The notes: generated by a model not told the origin, from the letters alone. Positions 1 to 7,043 are shown, numbered from the stretch's first letter. The stretch: 7,206 nucleotides of DNA from an uncultured cyanobacterium (GCA_903928835.1 CAIYSK010000411.1:1-7206), one strand, 5' to 3'. Numbers and translations: made by a program.

Positions 1-1
1 C

Positions 2-1333
2 GATCTCGGAGCTGAACTACGCCGCGACTTCAAACGTCTGATTGGATCCGGTAGCGCCTCCGCCCAGCCAGCCGAGCAGGCAGGGGCCCTGCTCCTCAAG
101 GCTCTCTGGGCCGCCCTGCCGAGGGGCATCAGCCCCAAGCGCCTGGTGCTGACGGCACCGATCGACACCTACCGCAGCTATCGCCAGTGGCTGGCCCAGG
201 TGTGCGCGGAGCTGGGCGTGGAGGAGGTGGCCCTGGTGGATGAACCAACTGCCGCGGCCATTGGCGCCGGGCTGCCCCCGGGCAGCACCGCCCTGGTGGT
301 GGATATCGGTGGTGGCACCGTGGATGTGGCCCTGGTGAAGCTGGAGGGAGGCGAAGGCCGAGCCGCCCCGATTGCCCAGTTATTGCGCTTTGCGGGCCGC
401 GATCTCGATGGCAGCCGCCAGACCCTGCGCTGCGCCCAGGTGATCGGCAAGGCAGGGCTGGCCTGCGGCGGCCGCGATCTCGACCGCTGGATTGCTGACT
501 CGCTCTGCCCAGGACAGCCCCAAGCCCCCCAGCTTCTGGAGGCTGCTGAGCGGCTCAAATGCCTCTTAAGCAGCCAAGACGACGCCCTCGCCATCGTCAG
601 TCCTGCCAATCAGGCCCCCCAGGAGCTGCGCCTCAGCCGCACGAGCTTTGAGCACCTCCTCGAAGAGCGGGGGCTGATCAGCCAATTGGATGCCCTCCTC
701 GATCAGGTGTTGGCGGCTGGCCGTAGCGCTGGGATCAGGCCAGGGGCCATCACGGCCGTGCTGCCCGTAGGCGGCAGCAGCCGCATTCCCCGGCTACGCC
801 GCTGGCTAGAGGAACGGCTGGCTGGGGTGCCCCTCAAAACCCATCGCCCGGTTGAGGCGGTGGCGCTAGGGGCCCTGGCCCTCACCCCGGGCGTCCAGCT
901 CAAGGATGTGCTGACCCATGGGGTTGAGCTGCGCTGCTGGGAACAACGCAGCGGACGCCACACCTGGCATCCCCTGTTTGTGGCGGGCCAGGGTTGGCCC
1001 ACCGATCGCCCCCTCGAGATCGTGCTGGCCTGCAGCCAGGATGGCCAAAGCTGCCTCGAACTCAGCCTGGGGGAAGCCCAAATCGAGCAGCGCGGTGAAG
1101 TGGTGTTCGAAGGAGACCTGCCGGTGCTGCGTCAACGCCAAGCCGGCCGGTCCCAGGTCATCCCCTGGCGCGACCAGCCCAGCGCCATTGCCCTGGATCC
1201 CCCTGGCGAGCAAGGTGTTGATCGGCTCAAGCTGCATTTTGTGATCAATGGCCGGGGCCAACTCACGGCAGAGATCACCGATCTCGCCACCGGCGCCAGC
1301 CTGGGGGAGCGAAGCTTTGGCCCGGTGCGCTGA
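2..1333 (+). CDS. Hsp70-family (DnaK-like) ATPase, 5' end missing
   Basis: The reading frame is open from base 2 to the TGA at 1331-1333, so the start lies left of the window; 443 residues are visible. Hsp70 ATPase signatures appear in the expected order: an FKRLIG segment (about residues 10-15, matching the KRLIGR of DnaK), VDEPTAAAIG (79-88), the phosphate-2 loop VVDIGGGTVD (99-108) and the adenosine loop VLPVGGSSRIP (253-263). By comparison with DnaK roughly 65-75 N-terminal residues are missing, including the first phosphate loop. After the ATPase domain only about 150 residues remain. They look like a reduced beta-type substrate domain, with no helical lid and no acidic DnaK-style tail. 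It is therefore an atypical Hsp70 rather than housekeeping DnaK. It probably acts in the cytoplasm as an ATP-driven chaperone; clients are unknown. The next gene starts 41 bases downstream on the same strand. Confidence 0.9.
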   Translation, partial: DLGAELRRDFKRLIGSGSASAQPAEQAGALLLKALWAALPRGISPKRLVLTAPIDTYRSYRQWLAQVCAELGVEEVALVDEPTAAAIGAGLPPGSTALVVDIGGGTVDVALVKLEGGEGRAAPIAQLLRFAGRDLDGSRQTLRCAQVIGKAGLACGGRDLDRWIADSLCPGQPQAPQLLEAAERLKCLLSSQDDALAIVSPANQAPQELRLSRTSFEHLLEERGLISQLDALLDQVLAAGRSAGIRPGAITAVLPVGGSSRIPRLRRWLEERLAGVPLKTHRPVEAVALGALALTPGVQLKDVLTHGVELRCWEQRSGRHTWHPLFVAGQGWPTDRPLEIVLACSQDGQSCLELSLGEAQIEQRGEVVFEGDLPVLRQRQAGRSQVIPWRDQPSAIALDPPGEQGVDRLKLHFVINGRGQLTAEITDLATGASLGERSFGPVR

Positions 1334-1374
1334 CACTGCCCCCAAAAGCGCCGTTAAGACTGATAGAACGGGAC

Positions 1375-2223
1375 TTGATTGCATCTGCCGCCTTGGCCCT
1401 CCGCCGGCACAGGCTCCCGCGTTTTTGGCTTGGACTCACCCTGGGGCTGGTGGCCTCAGGGGTTGGCGTGGCCTATTGGTGGGAACGGCAGTTGCCCCAA
1501 CGGCTCGAGCAGGCGGCCGCCACCGGCAACCTCAACGCCTGCCTCCGATACAGCGAGCAACTCGAAGCCCTGCGCTGGCTGGGCGACAGCGCGCCGAAGG
1601 AACAGGGTCACTGCCGGCGCCTCAAAGCTGCGGACCTGTGGCACCAACGCCAATGGGCCCAAGCCCTGCGGCTGCAGTGGCAACTGGTGAATTCCCCAGC
1701 GGCCCGACCCAGCGACCAACGCCAACTCGATCGCTGGGTCTTGGAGTTGCAACACCAGTCCCTTGACCAGTTCCAACAGGGGAACCTCAAGGGCGCTTTA
1801 GAGCTTTTGGCGCCGATTGGCGATGACCACAACAGTGCCGGTAACGCCACGGGGGATTCCTATAAGGAGATCTGGAACCGCAACCGGCTCCTGATGGAGC
1901 GAAGCCAAAAACTGGTGGCCCAAAAGCGCTGGTGGGAGGCCCTCGACGCCCTGACCAGGCTCGACCATCCCTGGTGGAAGGGCGAGAGCCGGGCCCTAAA
2001 GGCCAAGGTGCAGGCCGGGATCAATGCCTTGGCCGGCAACGACCGCGAGCATGACGGCCATGGCGCCTTGCCCCATACGGTGCCTGCGGCCGAACTGGAT
2101 GCCAGGGTTCAAGCCCAAATCGCCAAGGGCCTCGATGAATGGGCAGCCTTCACAGCCGCCTGCAAATCCCTGGGCGGCAAGGTGATCGAAGCGGGCCCCG
2201 AAACGGCCTGCCAGCGCCCGTGA
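1375..2223 (+). CDS. Membrane-anchored protein with TPR-like helical units, function unknown
   Basis: I do not recognise this 282-residue protein as a named family. It has a basic N-terminus (RRHRLPR, about residues 10-16), one hydrophobic segment (about 17-36), then a soluble region. Four short helical units resemble degenerate TPR repeats: around 46-66 (GNLNACLRYSEQLEAL), 86-106 (RQWAQALRLQWQL), 130-148 (QGNLKGALELL) and 180-198 (KRWWEALDALTRLD). The positive-inside rule suggests the soluble part faces the periplasm or thylakoid lumen. Four cysteines (56, 80, 263, 279) all lie in that part, and the last two flank a GGKVIEAGPE segment. The TTG start at 1375 is the furthest upstream start I find; no ATG lies early in the frame and the ribosome site is weak, so the start is uncertain (TTG at 1393 is an alternative). 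It sits between the Hsp70 gene and ftrV in a probable operon. Confidence 0.75.
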   Translation: MIASAALALRRHRLPRFWLGLTLGLVASGVGVAYWWERQLPQRLEQAAATGNLNACLRYSEQLEALRWLGDSAPKEQGHCRRLKAADLWHQRQWAQALRLQWQLVNSPAARPSDQRQLDRWVLELQHQSLDQFQQGNLKGALELLAPIGDDHNSAGNATGDSYKEIWNRNRLLMERSQKLVAQKRWWEALDALTRLDHPWWKGESRALKAKVQAGINALAGNDREHDGHGALPHTVPAAELDARVQAQIAKGLDEWAAFTAACKSLGGKVIEAGPETACQRP

Positions 2224-2255
2224 CAAGATTGGACCCGCGAGAAAGTTCCGGGACC

Positions 2256-2474
2256 ATGCAGCCAGGTGATCAGGTCAAGGTCTGCCAAAGCGTGGTCGTC
2301 TACCACCATCCCCAGCACCGTGGTGTGGCCTTTGATCTCAATGGCCAGCAAGGGGAAGTGGTCACCGTGCTGAACGACTGGAAAGGTCGGGTCATTAGCC
2401 CCAACCTCCCGGTGGTGGTGGCGTTTGGCAAATTCAAGGCCCATTTCCGCGCCGACGAAATCGAAGCGGCCTAG
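2256..2474 (+). CDS. ftrV: Ferredoxin-thioredoxin reductase, variable subunit
   Basis: This 72-residue protein matches the small SH3-like beta-barrel subunit of ferredoxin-thioredoxin reductase. The pattern includes MQPGDQVKV at the start, VVVYHHPQHRG (about 13-23), FDLNGQQGEVV (26-36), a DWKGR turn (41-45), ISPNLPVVV (47-55) and KAHFRADE (61-68), and the length fits the family. In cyanobacteria and plastids this subunit pairs with the iron-sulfur catalytic subunit FtrC, which passes electrons from photosystem I-reduced ferredoxin to thioredoxin. The variable chain itself carries no catalytic cysteine; the single Cys10 here is not part of a known active site. The ATG at 2256 gives the family length. 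The frame continues upstream to 2139, but that stretch overlaps the preceding gene and does not look like FtrV. ftrC is not in the window. The stop overlaps the stop of convergent pyrR. Confidence 0.9.
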   Translation: MQPGDQVKVCQSVVVYHHPQHRGVAFDLNGQQGEVVTVLNDWKGRVISPNLPVVVAFGKFKAHFRADEIEAA

Positions 2475-3001
2475 GGGCGCAACAGGAACACCCCTTCCTC
2501 CCCATCGATCCCCAGCAGCGCAAGCTGGATGGTTTCTTGGCGACTCGTAGGCACCACCCTGCCGCAAAAATCTGGCTGGATCGGCAATTCCCGATGGCCC
2601 CGATCCACCATGGCCAGCAGACTCACCCGTTCTGGACGGCCCCAGGCCTGCAGGGCCTCGAGGGCAGCCCGCACCGTACGGCCGGTAAAAATCACGTCAT
2701 CCACCAGCACCACCTGCCGTCCCTCCAGGCGCACGGGCAGGTCCGTGGGCTGGGCCAACCGGGTACCAATTCGCTCCAAATCATCGCGGTGGAAGGTGGG
2801 GTCGAGGCTGCCGTGATTGATGGCATGGCCGCAGATCACCCCCAAGCGGGCCGCCAAAACTTCAGCCAAAGCCACCCCGCGGGTGGGGATCCCCAGCAAC
2901 AGCAACCGGTGGGTATCGGCGACGCTCTCGAGCACCTGGGAGGCCAGGCGGTCCAAAGTGCGGGAGAGGTCCTGGGCCGAGAGCAATTCGAGCCGATTCA
3001 T
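2471..3001 (-). CDS. pyrR: PyrR, pyrimidine regulator / uracil phosphoribosyltransferase
   Basis: This 176-residue protein of normal PyrR length contains the PRPP-binding loop VVLVDDVIFTGRT (97-109), the LLGIPTRGVALAE segment (36-47), HRDDLER (71-77) and the family-typical DRGHRELPI (133-141) and VVPTSRQE (149-156). PyrR enzymes convert uracil and PRPP to UMP. In Bacillus the same protein binds pyr mRNA and controls attenuation; whether cyanobacterial PyrR does so is not shown here. I see no pyr gene or attenuator nearby, so the safe assignment is the uracil phosphoribosyltransferase activity. The ATG at 3001 starts the conserved N-terminus directly, and no clear Shine-Dalgarno precedes it. 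The gene is transcribed divergently from gpmI across a 257-base intergenic region and ends convergently on ftrV, sharing four bases. Confidence 0.92.
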   Translation of the reverse strand: MNRLELLSAQDLSRTLDRLASQVLESVADTHRLLLLGIPTRGVALAEVLAARLGVICGHAINHGSLDPTFHRDDLERIGTRLAQPTDLPVRLEGRQVVLVDDVIFTGRTVRAALEALQAWGRPERVSLLAMVDRGHRELPIQPDFCGRVVPTSRQETIQLALLGIDGEEGVFLLRP

Positions 3002-3258
3002 GGAGCTGGCACCAGCAACGCCAATGCTATGAAGTCAATCAGCGGTTTTCTTTGTTGCCAAAGCCTGACGCAGCTGGGATCAGGGAAATTCGCCAACGGA
3101 TTGGGGCTGTAGGTTGGAGTCGAAGGCAGTGCAAACCTGAAGCGTTGCATCCATACCTCTTCCTGAATGCCCACGACATGCAACACCGCTAGGTGAGTCG
3201 GGTGACAGCAATTCCCTCCCAGCAGCACTCCAGCAGGCCTAACCCCCTTGATTCTTCA
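3002..3258. other. Divergent pyrR-gpmI intergenic region
   Basis: These 257 bases separate the divergent pyrR and gpmI starts and must hold both promoters. I find no convincing -35/-10 pair, riboswitch or terminator. A 12-base palindrome-like element (GCTGG, CA, CCAGC, 3005-3016) lies right before the pyrR ATG. If gpmI starts at GTG 3193 the region shrinks to 191 bases. Confidence 0.5.
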
Positions 3259-4890
3259 GTGAGCGCTTCTTCACTGCGCGACTCAGGGTTGCGGGAGCGG
3301 TCTTTGATTGCACCTGTTGTTCTCGCCATCCTCGATGGCTGGGGCTACAGCCACGAGGATGCCCATAACGCCATCCGTGCCGCGGCAACCCCGGTGATGG
3401 ATGCCCTTTGGCATGCCTACCCCCACACCCTGATCGAAGCCAGTGGGGGGGCCGTTGGCCTGCCAGATGGCCAAATGGGCAATTCTGAGGTTGGCCATCT
3501 CACCATTGGATCGGGCCGAATTATTCGCCAGGAACTGGTGCGGATTAGCCAGGCCGTCAAGGACGGCAGCATTGCCGCCAATCCAGCGCTCAACGCCCTG
3601 GCCGACAAGTTGCTCGCCAACGGCCAAACCCTGCACCTGATTGGTCTCTGCTCCGATGGCGGGGTGCACAGCCACATCAACCACCTGGGCGGCCTGCTGC
3701 GCTGGGCCGCCGCTCGGGGCCTCCAGGATGTCTGCATCCACGTGGTTACCGACGGCCGCGATACGGCTCCCAGCAGTGCCCCTGGCTTTGTGGCCCAGGT
3801 GCTGGAGCAAATCCAAGCGGCTGGTGTGGGGCGCATCGCCACGCTCTGTGGCCGCTATTGGGCCATGGACCGCGACAACCGCTGGGAGCGCACGGAGAAG
3901 ACCTATCGGCTGCTGAGCCAATCCAGCCCCCTCAGTGACCTGGGCCCGGTGGAGGCCATTGAGGCGTCCTACGCCAACAACGTGGGCGACGAATTCCTCG
4001 AACCGGTGCGCCTATCGGACGATCTGATCGAATCCGGCGACGGGCTGGTCTGCTTCAACTTCCGTCCGGATCGGGTGCGGCAGCTGATTCGCGCCTTGGT
4101 GCTGCCCACCTTCGACAACTTTGAGCGCAGCCTGATCACCGATCTGGATGTGGTCACGTTCACCCAATACGAGAAGGGCCTCCCCGTCGCCGTGGCCTTC
4201 CCGCCCGAATCCCTGGATGGGCTGCTCGGCCAAGTGGTGTCCGAGGCAGGGTTGCGCCAATTCCGCACCGCTGAAACCGAGAAATATCCCCATGTCACCT
4301 ACTTCATGAATGGGGGCATCGAGCAGGCCTTCCCCGGAGAAGACCGCCACCTGGTGCCATCGCCACGGGTTGCCACCTACGACCAATCCCCCGCCATGTC
4401 GGCCGAACAGCTCACCGATAGCTGCATCGCCGCCATCCAGAAGGGCATCTATTCCCTGGTGGTGATCAACTACGCCAACCCGGACATGGTGGGGCACACC
4501 GGCCAGATGCAAGCCACCACCGAAGCCGTCACCACCGTGGACACCTGCGTGGGCCGGCTGATGGAGGCGACTAACCGCATCGGCGGCACCCTTGTGATTA
4601 CCGCCGACCATGGCAATGCCGAAGTGATGGAAGGCCCAGATGGTCGCCCCTGGACCGCCCACACCACCAATCCGGTTCCCGTCATCCTGGTGGAAGGGGA
4701 GAAACGCAAGCTGCCGGGCCATGGCACCGATGTTCACCTCCGAGCTGGCGGCGGCCTAGCCGACATTGCCCCCACCCTGTTGGACATCCTCGAACTACCA
4801 AAACCGGCCAGCATGAGTGGCCTGTCCTTGGTGGCTCCCCTGGGCAGCATGAGTGAGCCCAACCGCGTTGCCCAGACCCTGGGCGTCTAG
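3259..4890 (+). CDS. gpmI: 2,3-bisphosphoglycerate-independent phosphoglycerate mutase
   Basis: This is a cytoplasmic glycolytic and gluconeogenic enzyme that interconverts 3- and 2-phosphoglycerate through a phosphoserine intermediate with two metal ions. All hallmarks are present (numbered from the GTG at 3259): LAILDGWG with metal ligand Asp26, MGNSEVGH with nucleophile Ser76, CSDGGVHSH (about 131-139), VTDGRDT (163-169), [14 protein letters not shown] (198-211), NFRPDR (267-272), YANPDMVGH with Asp409 and His413, [10 protein letters not shown] with Asp450 and His451, and AHTTNPVP with His468. The start is uncertain. The frame is open from GTG 3193 (565 residues). GTG 3259 gives 543 residues, near the usual cyanobacterial length, and is my choice. 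TTG 3304 gives 528 and is the only candidate with a good Shine-Dalgarno (GGGAG at 3293-3297, six bases upstream). It is the first gene of a likely gpmI-secG-msrB transcript. Confidence 0.95.
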   Translation: MSASSLRDSGLRERSLIAPVVLAILDGWGYSHEDAHNAIRAAATPVMDALWHAYPHTLIEASGGAVGLPDGQMGNSEVGHLTIGSGRIIRQELVRISQAVKDGSIAANPALNALADKLLANGQTLHLIGLCSDGGVHSHINHLGGLLRWAAARGLQDVCIHVVTDGRDTAPSSAPGFVAQVLEQIQAAGVGRIATLCGRYWAMDRDNRWERTEKTYRLLSQSSPLSDLGPVEAIEASYANNVGDEFLEPVRLSDDLIESGDGLVCFNFRPDRVRQLIRALVLPTFDNFERSLITDLDVVTFTQYEKGLPVAVAFPPESLDGLLGQVVSEAGLRQFRTAETEKYPHVTYFMNGGIEQAFPGEDRHLVPSPRVATYDQSPAMSAEQLTDSCIAAIQKGIYSLVVINYANPDMVGHTGQMQATTEAVTTVDTCVGRLMEATNRIGGTLVITADHGNAEVMEGPDGRPWTAHTTNPVPVILVEGEKRKLPGHGTDVHLRAGGGLADIAPTLLDILELPKPASMSGLSLVAPLGSMSEPNRVAQTLGV

Positions 4891-4899
4891 CCTGAATCC

Positions 4900-5130
4900 A
4901 TGATCACGTCGATTTTGTCTTGGGTATGGATTGGCAGCGGCGTGCTGCTGATCGTGAGCGTGCTGCTCCACAGCCCCAAGGGCGATGGCATGGGAGGGCT
5001 TGCCTCCAGCGGTGGCTCGATGTTTACCAGCGCCCGCAGTGCGGAGGACACCCTCAACCGGATTAGCTGGACCCTGCTCGCCATCTTTTTAGGCCTGGCC
5101 GTGGTGCTAAGCGCTGGCTGGCTGAAGTAA
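4900..5130 (+). CDS. secG: Preprotein translocase subunit SecG
   Basis: This 76-residue protein has the SecG architecture: a hydrophobic helix at about residues 4-22, a loop containing HSPKGDGMGGLASSGGSMF (about 24-42; Gly/Ser-rich as in the family), the NRISW motif (53-57) and a second helix at about 55-73. SecG is a small accessory membrane subunit of the SecYEG channel and assists SecA-driven protein export, in cyanobacteria at the plasma or thylakoid membrane. The ATG lies nine bases after the gpmI stop and the stop lies four bases before msrB, so the three genes are probably co-transcribed. No strong Shine-Dalgarno is visible. Confidence 0.93.
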   Translation: MITSILSWVWIGSGVLLIVSVLLHSPKGDGMGGLASSGGSMFTSARSAEDTLNRISWTLLAIFLGLAVVLSAGWLK

Positions 5131-5134
5131 GGCG

Positions 5135-5656
5135 ATGAACCGTCGCAACCTGTTGGCCAGTTTGGGATCGGGATTTGCAGTGCTTTTGGGCGGTGCCAAG
5201 GCTGCCCTGGCCGCCTCCAAAGCCGGTGATCCGGCCTGGGAGCTGAGCAAAGCCGAGTGGAAACAAAGGCTCAGCCCTGGCGCCTTTGCGGTCTTGCGGG
5301 AGGAGGGCACCGAACGGCCCTTCAGCAGTCCCCTCAACAACGAAAAACGGGCCGGCACCTTTGTCTGTGCAGGCTGCAAGCTGCCCCTGTTCAGTTCCAA
5401 GGCCAAATACGACAGCGGCACCGGCTGGCCCAGCTTTTGGGAACCGCTGCCCAAGGGCATCGTCACCAAGCTGGATTTCAAACTGATCGTGCCGCGCAGC
5501 GAGTATCACTGCCGTCGTTGTGGGGGGCATCAAGGCCATGTGTTCGATGACGGCCCCAAGCCCACCGGCAAGCGCTACTGCAACAACGGCATCGCCCTGA
5601 ATTTCATCCCCAGTAAGACAGCCAGTCCCAGCACAAAGAGCGCCCCACCCGGTTAG
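5135..5656 (+). CDS. msrB: Exported methionine-R-sulfoxide reductase MsrB
   Basis: MsrB enzymes reduce methionine-R-sulfoxide in damaged proteins. This 173-residue protein carries the fold's markers: zinc-site pairs CAGC (Cys78, Cys81) and CRRC (Cys126, Cys129), the SGTGWPSFWEP segment (94-104), GGHQGHVFDDGP (130-141), and catalytic Cys149 in RYCNNG. The position that holds a resolving cysteine in many MsrBs (SGCGWPSF) is Thr96 here, so recycling should use another thiol or reach thioredoxin directly. Residues 1-27 look like an export signal: twin Arg at 3-4, a hydrophobic core (LLASLGSGFAVLLGG) and AxA-type sites near 24-27. It is probably Tat- or Sec-exported to the periplasm or thylakoid lumen, or remains anchored. 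About twelve Ser/Pro/Thr-rich residues follow the core. It lies four bases after secG; its stop overlaps the amt stop. Confidence 0.93.
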   Translation: MNRRNLLASLGSGFAVLLGGAKAALAASKAGDPAWELSKAEWKQRLSPGAFAVLREEGTERPFSSPLNNEKRAGTFVCAGCKLPLFSSKAKYDSGTGWPSFWEPLPKGIVTKLDFKLIVPRSEYHCRRCGGHQGHVFDDGPKPTGKRYCNNGIALNFIPSKTASPSTKSAPPG

Positions 5657-5660
5657 CCGG
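5649..5660. repeat. CCGG-TTAG-CCGG inverted repeat at the msrB/amt junction
   Basis: Four-base arms CCGG flank TTAG, which holds the overlapping stop codons of msrB (TAG) and amt (TAA). No U-run follows on either strand, so it does not look like an intrinsic terminator, and four-base arms that are themselves palindromic can arise by chance. Confidence 0.3.
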
Positions 5661-7008
5661 TGAATTCCGTGTTGTAGGCCTCCTCGCCGTGGGCCTGGAT
5701 ATCGAGCCCTTGGCGTTCCTCGAGGTCGTTCACCCTGAGGGGCATCACGCTGCCAATCAACTTGAGTACCGCATAGGTGCCCACGCCCACCCAAAGCGCC
5801 GTAAAACCTGCCGCCTTGAGCTGGATCAGCAGCAGGCCAGGATTACCCGCCAATAGACCATTGGCCCCGGCAGGATTCACAACTTTCAGGGCAAGAACGC
5901 CCGTCAGCACAATCCCCACAAAGCCAGCAACCCCATGCACGGGCAGCACATCCAGGCTGTCATCGAGGCCACTGCGGTTTTTGAGCTGGAGGGCATAACT
6001 GCAGATTGCCGCTGCGAAAAAGCCGATCAACAGAGACCCCAAAGGACTCACAAAACCAGCGGCGGGGGTGATCGCCACGAGGCCAGCAACCGCGCCGGTG
6101 GCCACACCCACCGCCGTGGGCTTGCCCCGCTGAAGGGTTTCGATCACCATCCAGCCCACCGCAGCGGCCGCACCGGCCGTATTGGTGGTGAGGCAGGCCA
6201 GGGAGGCCAAATTGCCAGCGATCAGGGCACTGCCGCCATTGAAGCCAAACCAGCCAAACCACAGCAGGCCCGCGCCCATCAGAATGAACGGAACGTTGTG
6301 GGGCGGTGAACCATTGCCCGGATAGCTGCGGCGACGGCCAATGACCCCGGCCGCCACAGCAGCGCCGACCCCTGAGGCCATCTCCACCACCAGTCCACCA
6401 GCGAAGTCCAAGGCGCCAAGCCCGTCAACGCCAAGGAAGCCCCCCGGCCCCCACACCATGTGGGCCAAGGGCAGGTAGATGAAGGTGCTCCAGAGCACCA
6501 CAAAGACAATCCAGGCCCGGAAGTGCATTCTCTCCACCACGGCCCCGGAGATCAGAGCTGGTGTGATAACCGCGAAGGTGAGCTGAAACAGGGCCACAGC
6601 GCCATGACTGAGCTGGCCATCGCCATAGGACGCCGACCAATTGCTGAGACCAGCCCATTGGACCCCCCCAATGAACGGCGCCAGGGGACCGCTGCCCTCC
6701 GAGAACGCCAAGCTGTAGCCAAACAGCACCCAGAGCACACTCACCAGGGCCATGGCAGCAAAGCTCATCACCATCGTGTTGAGCACGTTGCGGCTGCGCA
6801 CAAAGCCCGCATAAAAGAGGGCCAAGGCAGGCGTCATCATCAGCACCAGGGCCGCACAGAGCAGCACAAAGCCGTTGTTAGCGCTCTGAAGAGCCTGGGC
6901 CGCGGGGGAGGCGCTCTCCGCAAGTACGGCCACTGGCAAGGCCTGGATCAGAACTGGGGGCACAGCAGCTACGCAGATCGGGGCACGGTGCCCAGCGACT
7001 AGGGCCAC
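5653..7008 (-). CDS. amt: Ammonium transporter (Amt family), Glu at first pore-His site
   Basis: This is an Amt/AmtB/Mep membrane protein for ammonium uptake, 451 residues, with a hydrophobic leader (about 12-30) and then about eleven membrane helices. Conserved pieces include TPALALFYAGFVRSRNVL (59-76), FAVITPALISGAVVER (145-160), LAHMVWG (181-187, Trp186 matching the recruitment-site Trp148 of E. coli AmtB), LDFAGG (200-205), GFNGGSA (255-261, Ser260 matching AmtB Ser219), and VHGVAGFVG (357-365) with the second pore histidine His358. The first pore histidine (AmtB His168) is replaced by Glu209 (codon GAG) in VVEMASG. GTG 7008 is the most upstream start, since TAG lies six codons before it; GTG 6963 or 6933 are possible and would shorten the leader. 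No clear Shine-Dalgarno is present. A perfect NtcA-type box lies five bases upstream. The gene ends overlapping msrB. Confidence 0.93.
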   Translation of the reverse strand: MALVAGHRAPICVAAVPPVLIQALPVAVLAESASPAAQALQSANNGFVLLCAALVLMMTPALALFYAGFVRSRNVLNTMVMSFAAMALVSVLWVLFGYSLAFSEGSGPLAPFIGGVQWAGLSNWSASYGDGQLSHGAVALFQLTFAVITPALISGAVVERMHFRAWIVFVVLWSTFIYLPLAHMVWGPGGFLGVDGLGALDFAGGLVVEMASGVGAAVAAGVIGRRRSYPGNGSPPHNVPFILMGAGLLWFGWFGFNGGSALIAGNLASLACLTTNTAGAAAAVGWMVIETLQRGKPTAVGVATGAVAGLVAITPAAGFVSPLGSLLIGFFAAAICSYALQLKNRSGLDDSLDVLPVHGVAGFVGIVLTGVLALKVVNPAGANGLLAGNPGLLLIQLKAAGFTALWVGVGTYAVLKLIGSVMPLRVNDLEERQGLDIQAHGEEAYNTEFTG

Positions 7009-7013
7009 AATTG

Positions 7014-7027
7014 GTAGCCATTGCTAC
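7014..7027 (-). promoter_or_regulatory. NtcA-type palindrome upstream of amt
   Basis: The bases read GTA, eight spacer bases, TAC on both strands, a perfect match to the consensus for NtcA, the cyanobacterial global nitrogen regulator. amt genes are classic NtcA targets. The box ends only five bases before the GTG at 7008. Activating boxes usually lie about 40 bases before the transcription start with a TAN3T -10 element about 22 bases downstream, and no such element is visible at that spacing. Either translation starts further in, or the site represses, or the match is chance. Confidence 0.5.
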
Positions 7028-7043
7028 GAAAAGTGGTTTTTCG
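7027..7043. repeat. Short inverted repeat between the two NtcA-like boxes
   Basis: CGAAAA (7027-7032) and TTTTCG (7038-7043) form a six-base-pair inverted repeat around GTGGT. It fills the space between the two NtcA-like sites. It could be a hairpin in a 5' leader or a protein site, but it is short and AT-rich, so it carries little weight alone. Confidence 0.3.

Noticed and set aside
350..510. Two GRDLD stretches in the Hsp70 gene as an internal duplication
   Set aside because: The bases around them do not extend the match; the region reads as a lineage-specific insert before the usual GG-x-D-x-D Hsp70 segment.
866..1384. 172-codon open frame on the minus strand inside the Hsp70 gene
   Set aside because: Fully antisense to a well-supported Hsp70 frame in GC-rich DNA, where antisense frames stay open by composition; the translation shows no recognisable motif.
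2139..2255. Upstream extension of the ftrV frame
   Set aside because: It overlaps the previous gene in another frame, does not resemble FtrV, and ATG 2256 gives the normal family length.
3005..3016. GCTGG-CA-CCAGC palindrome before the pyrR ATG as an operator or attenuator
   Set aside because: Only five base pairs with a two-base spacer and no U-run; too short to call without conservation.
4012..4737. 241-codon minus-strand frame within gpmI
   Set aside because: Mirror of the gpmI codons; His/Gly-rich translation with no domain, whereas gpmI has every catalytic motif.
5063..5794. 243-codon minus-strand frame across secG, msrB and the end of amt
   Set aside because: It crosses three confident genes and shows no family signature.
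6460..7002. 180-codon plus-strand frame antisense to amt
   Set aside because: Gln/His/Gly-rich composition is what the reverse of membrane-helix codons gives; no motif seen.
7020..7022. ATG read leftward (7020-7018) as an alternative amt start
   Set aside because: It is 13 bases from GTG 7008, so out of frame, and its frame stops after a few tens of codons without Amt sequence.
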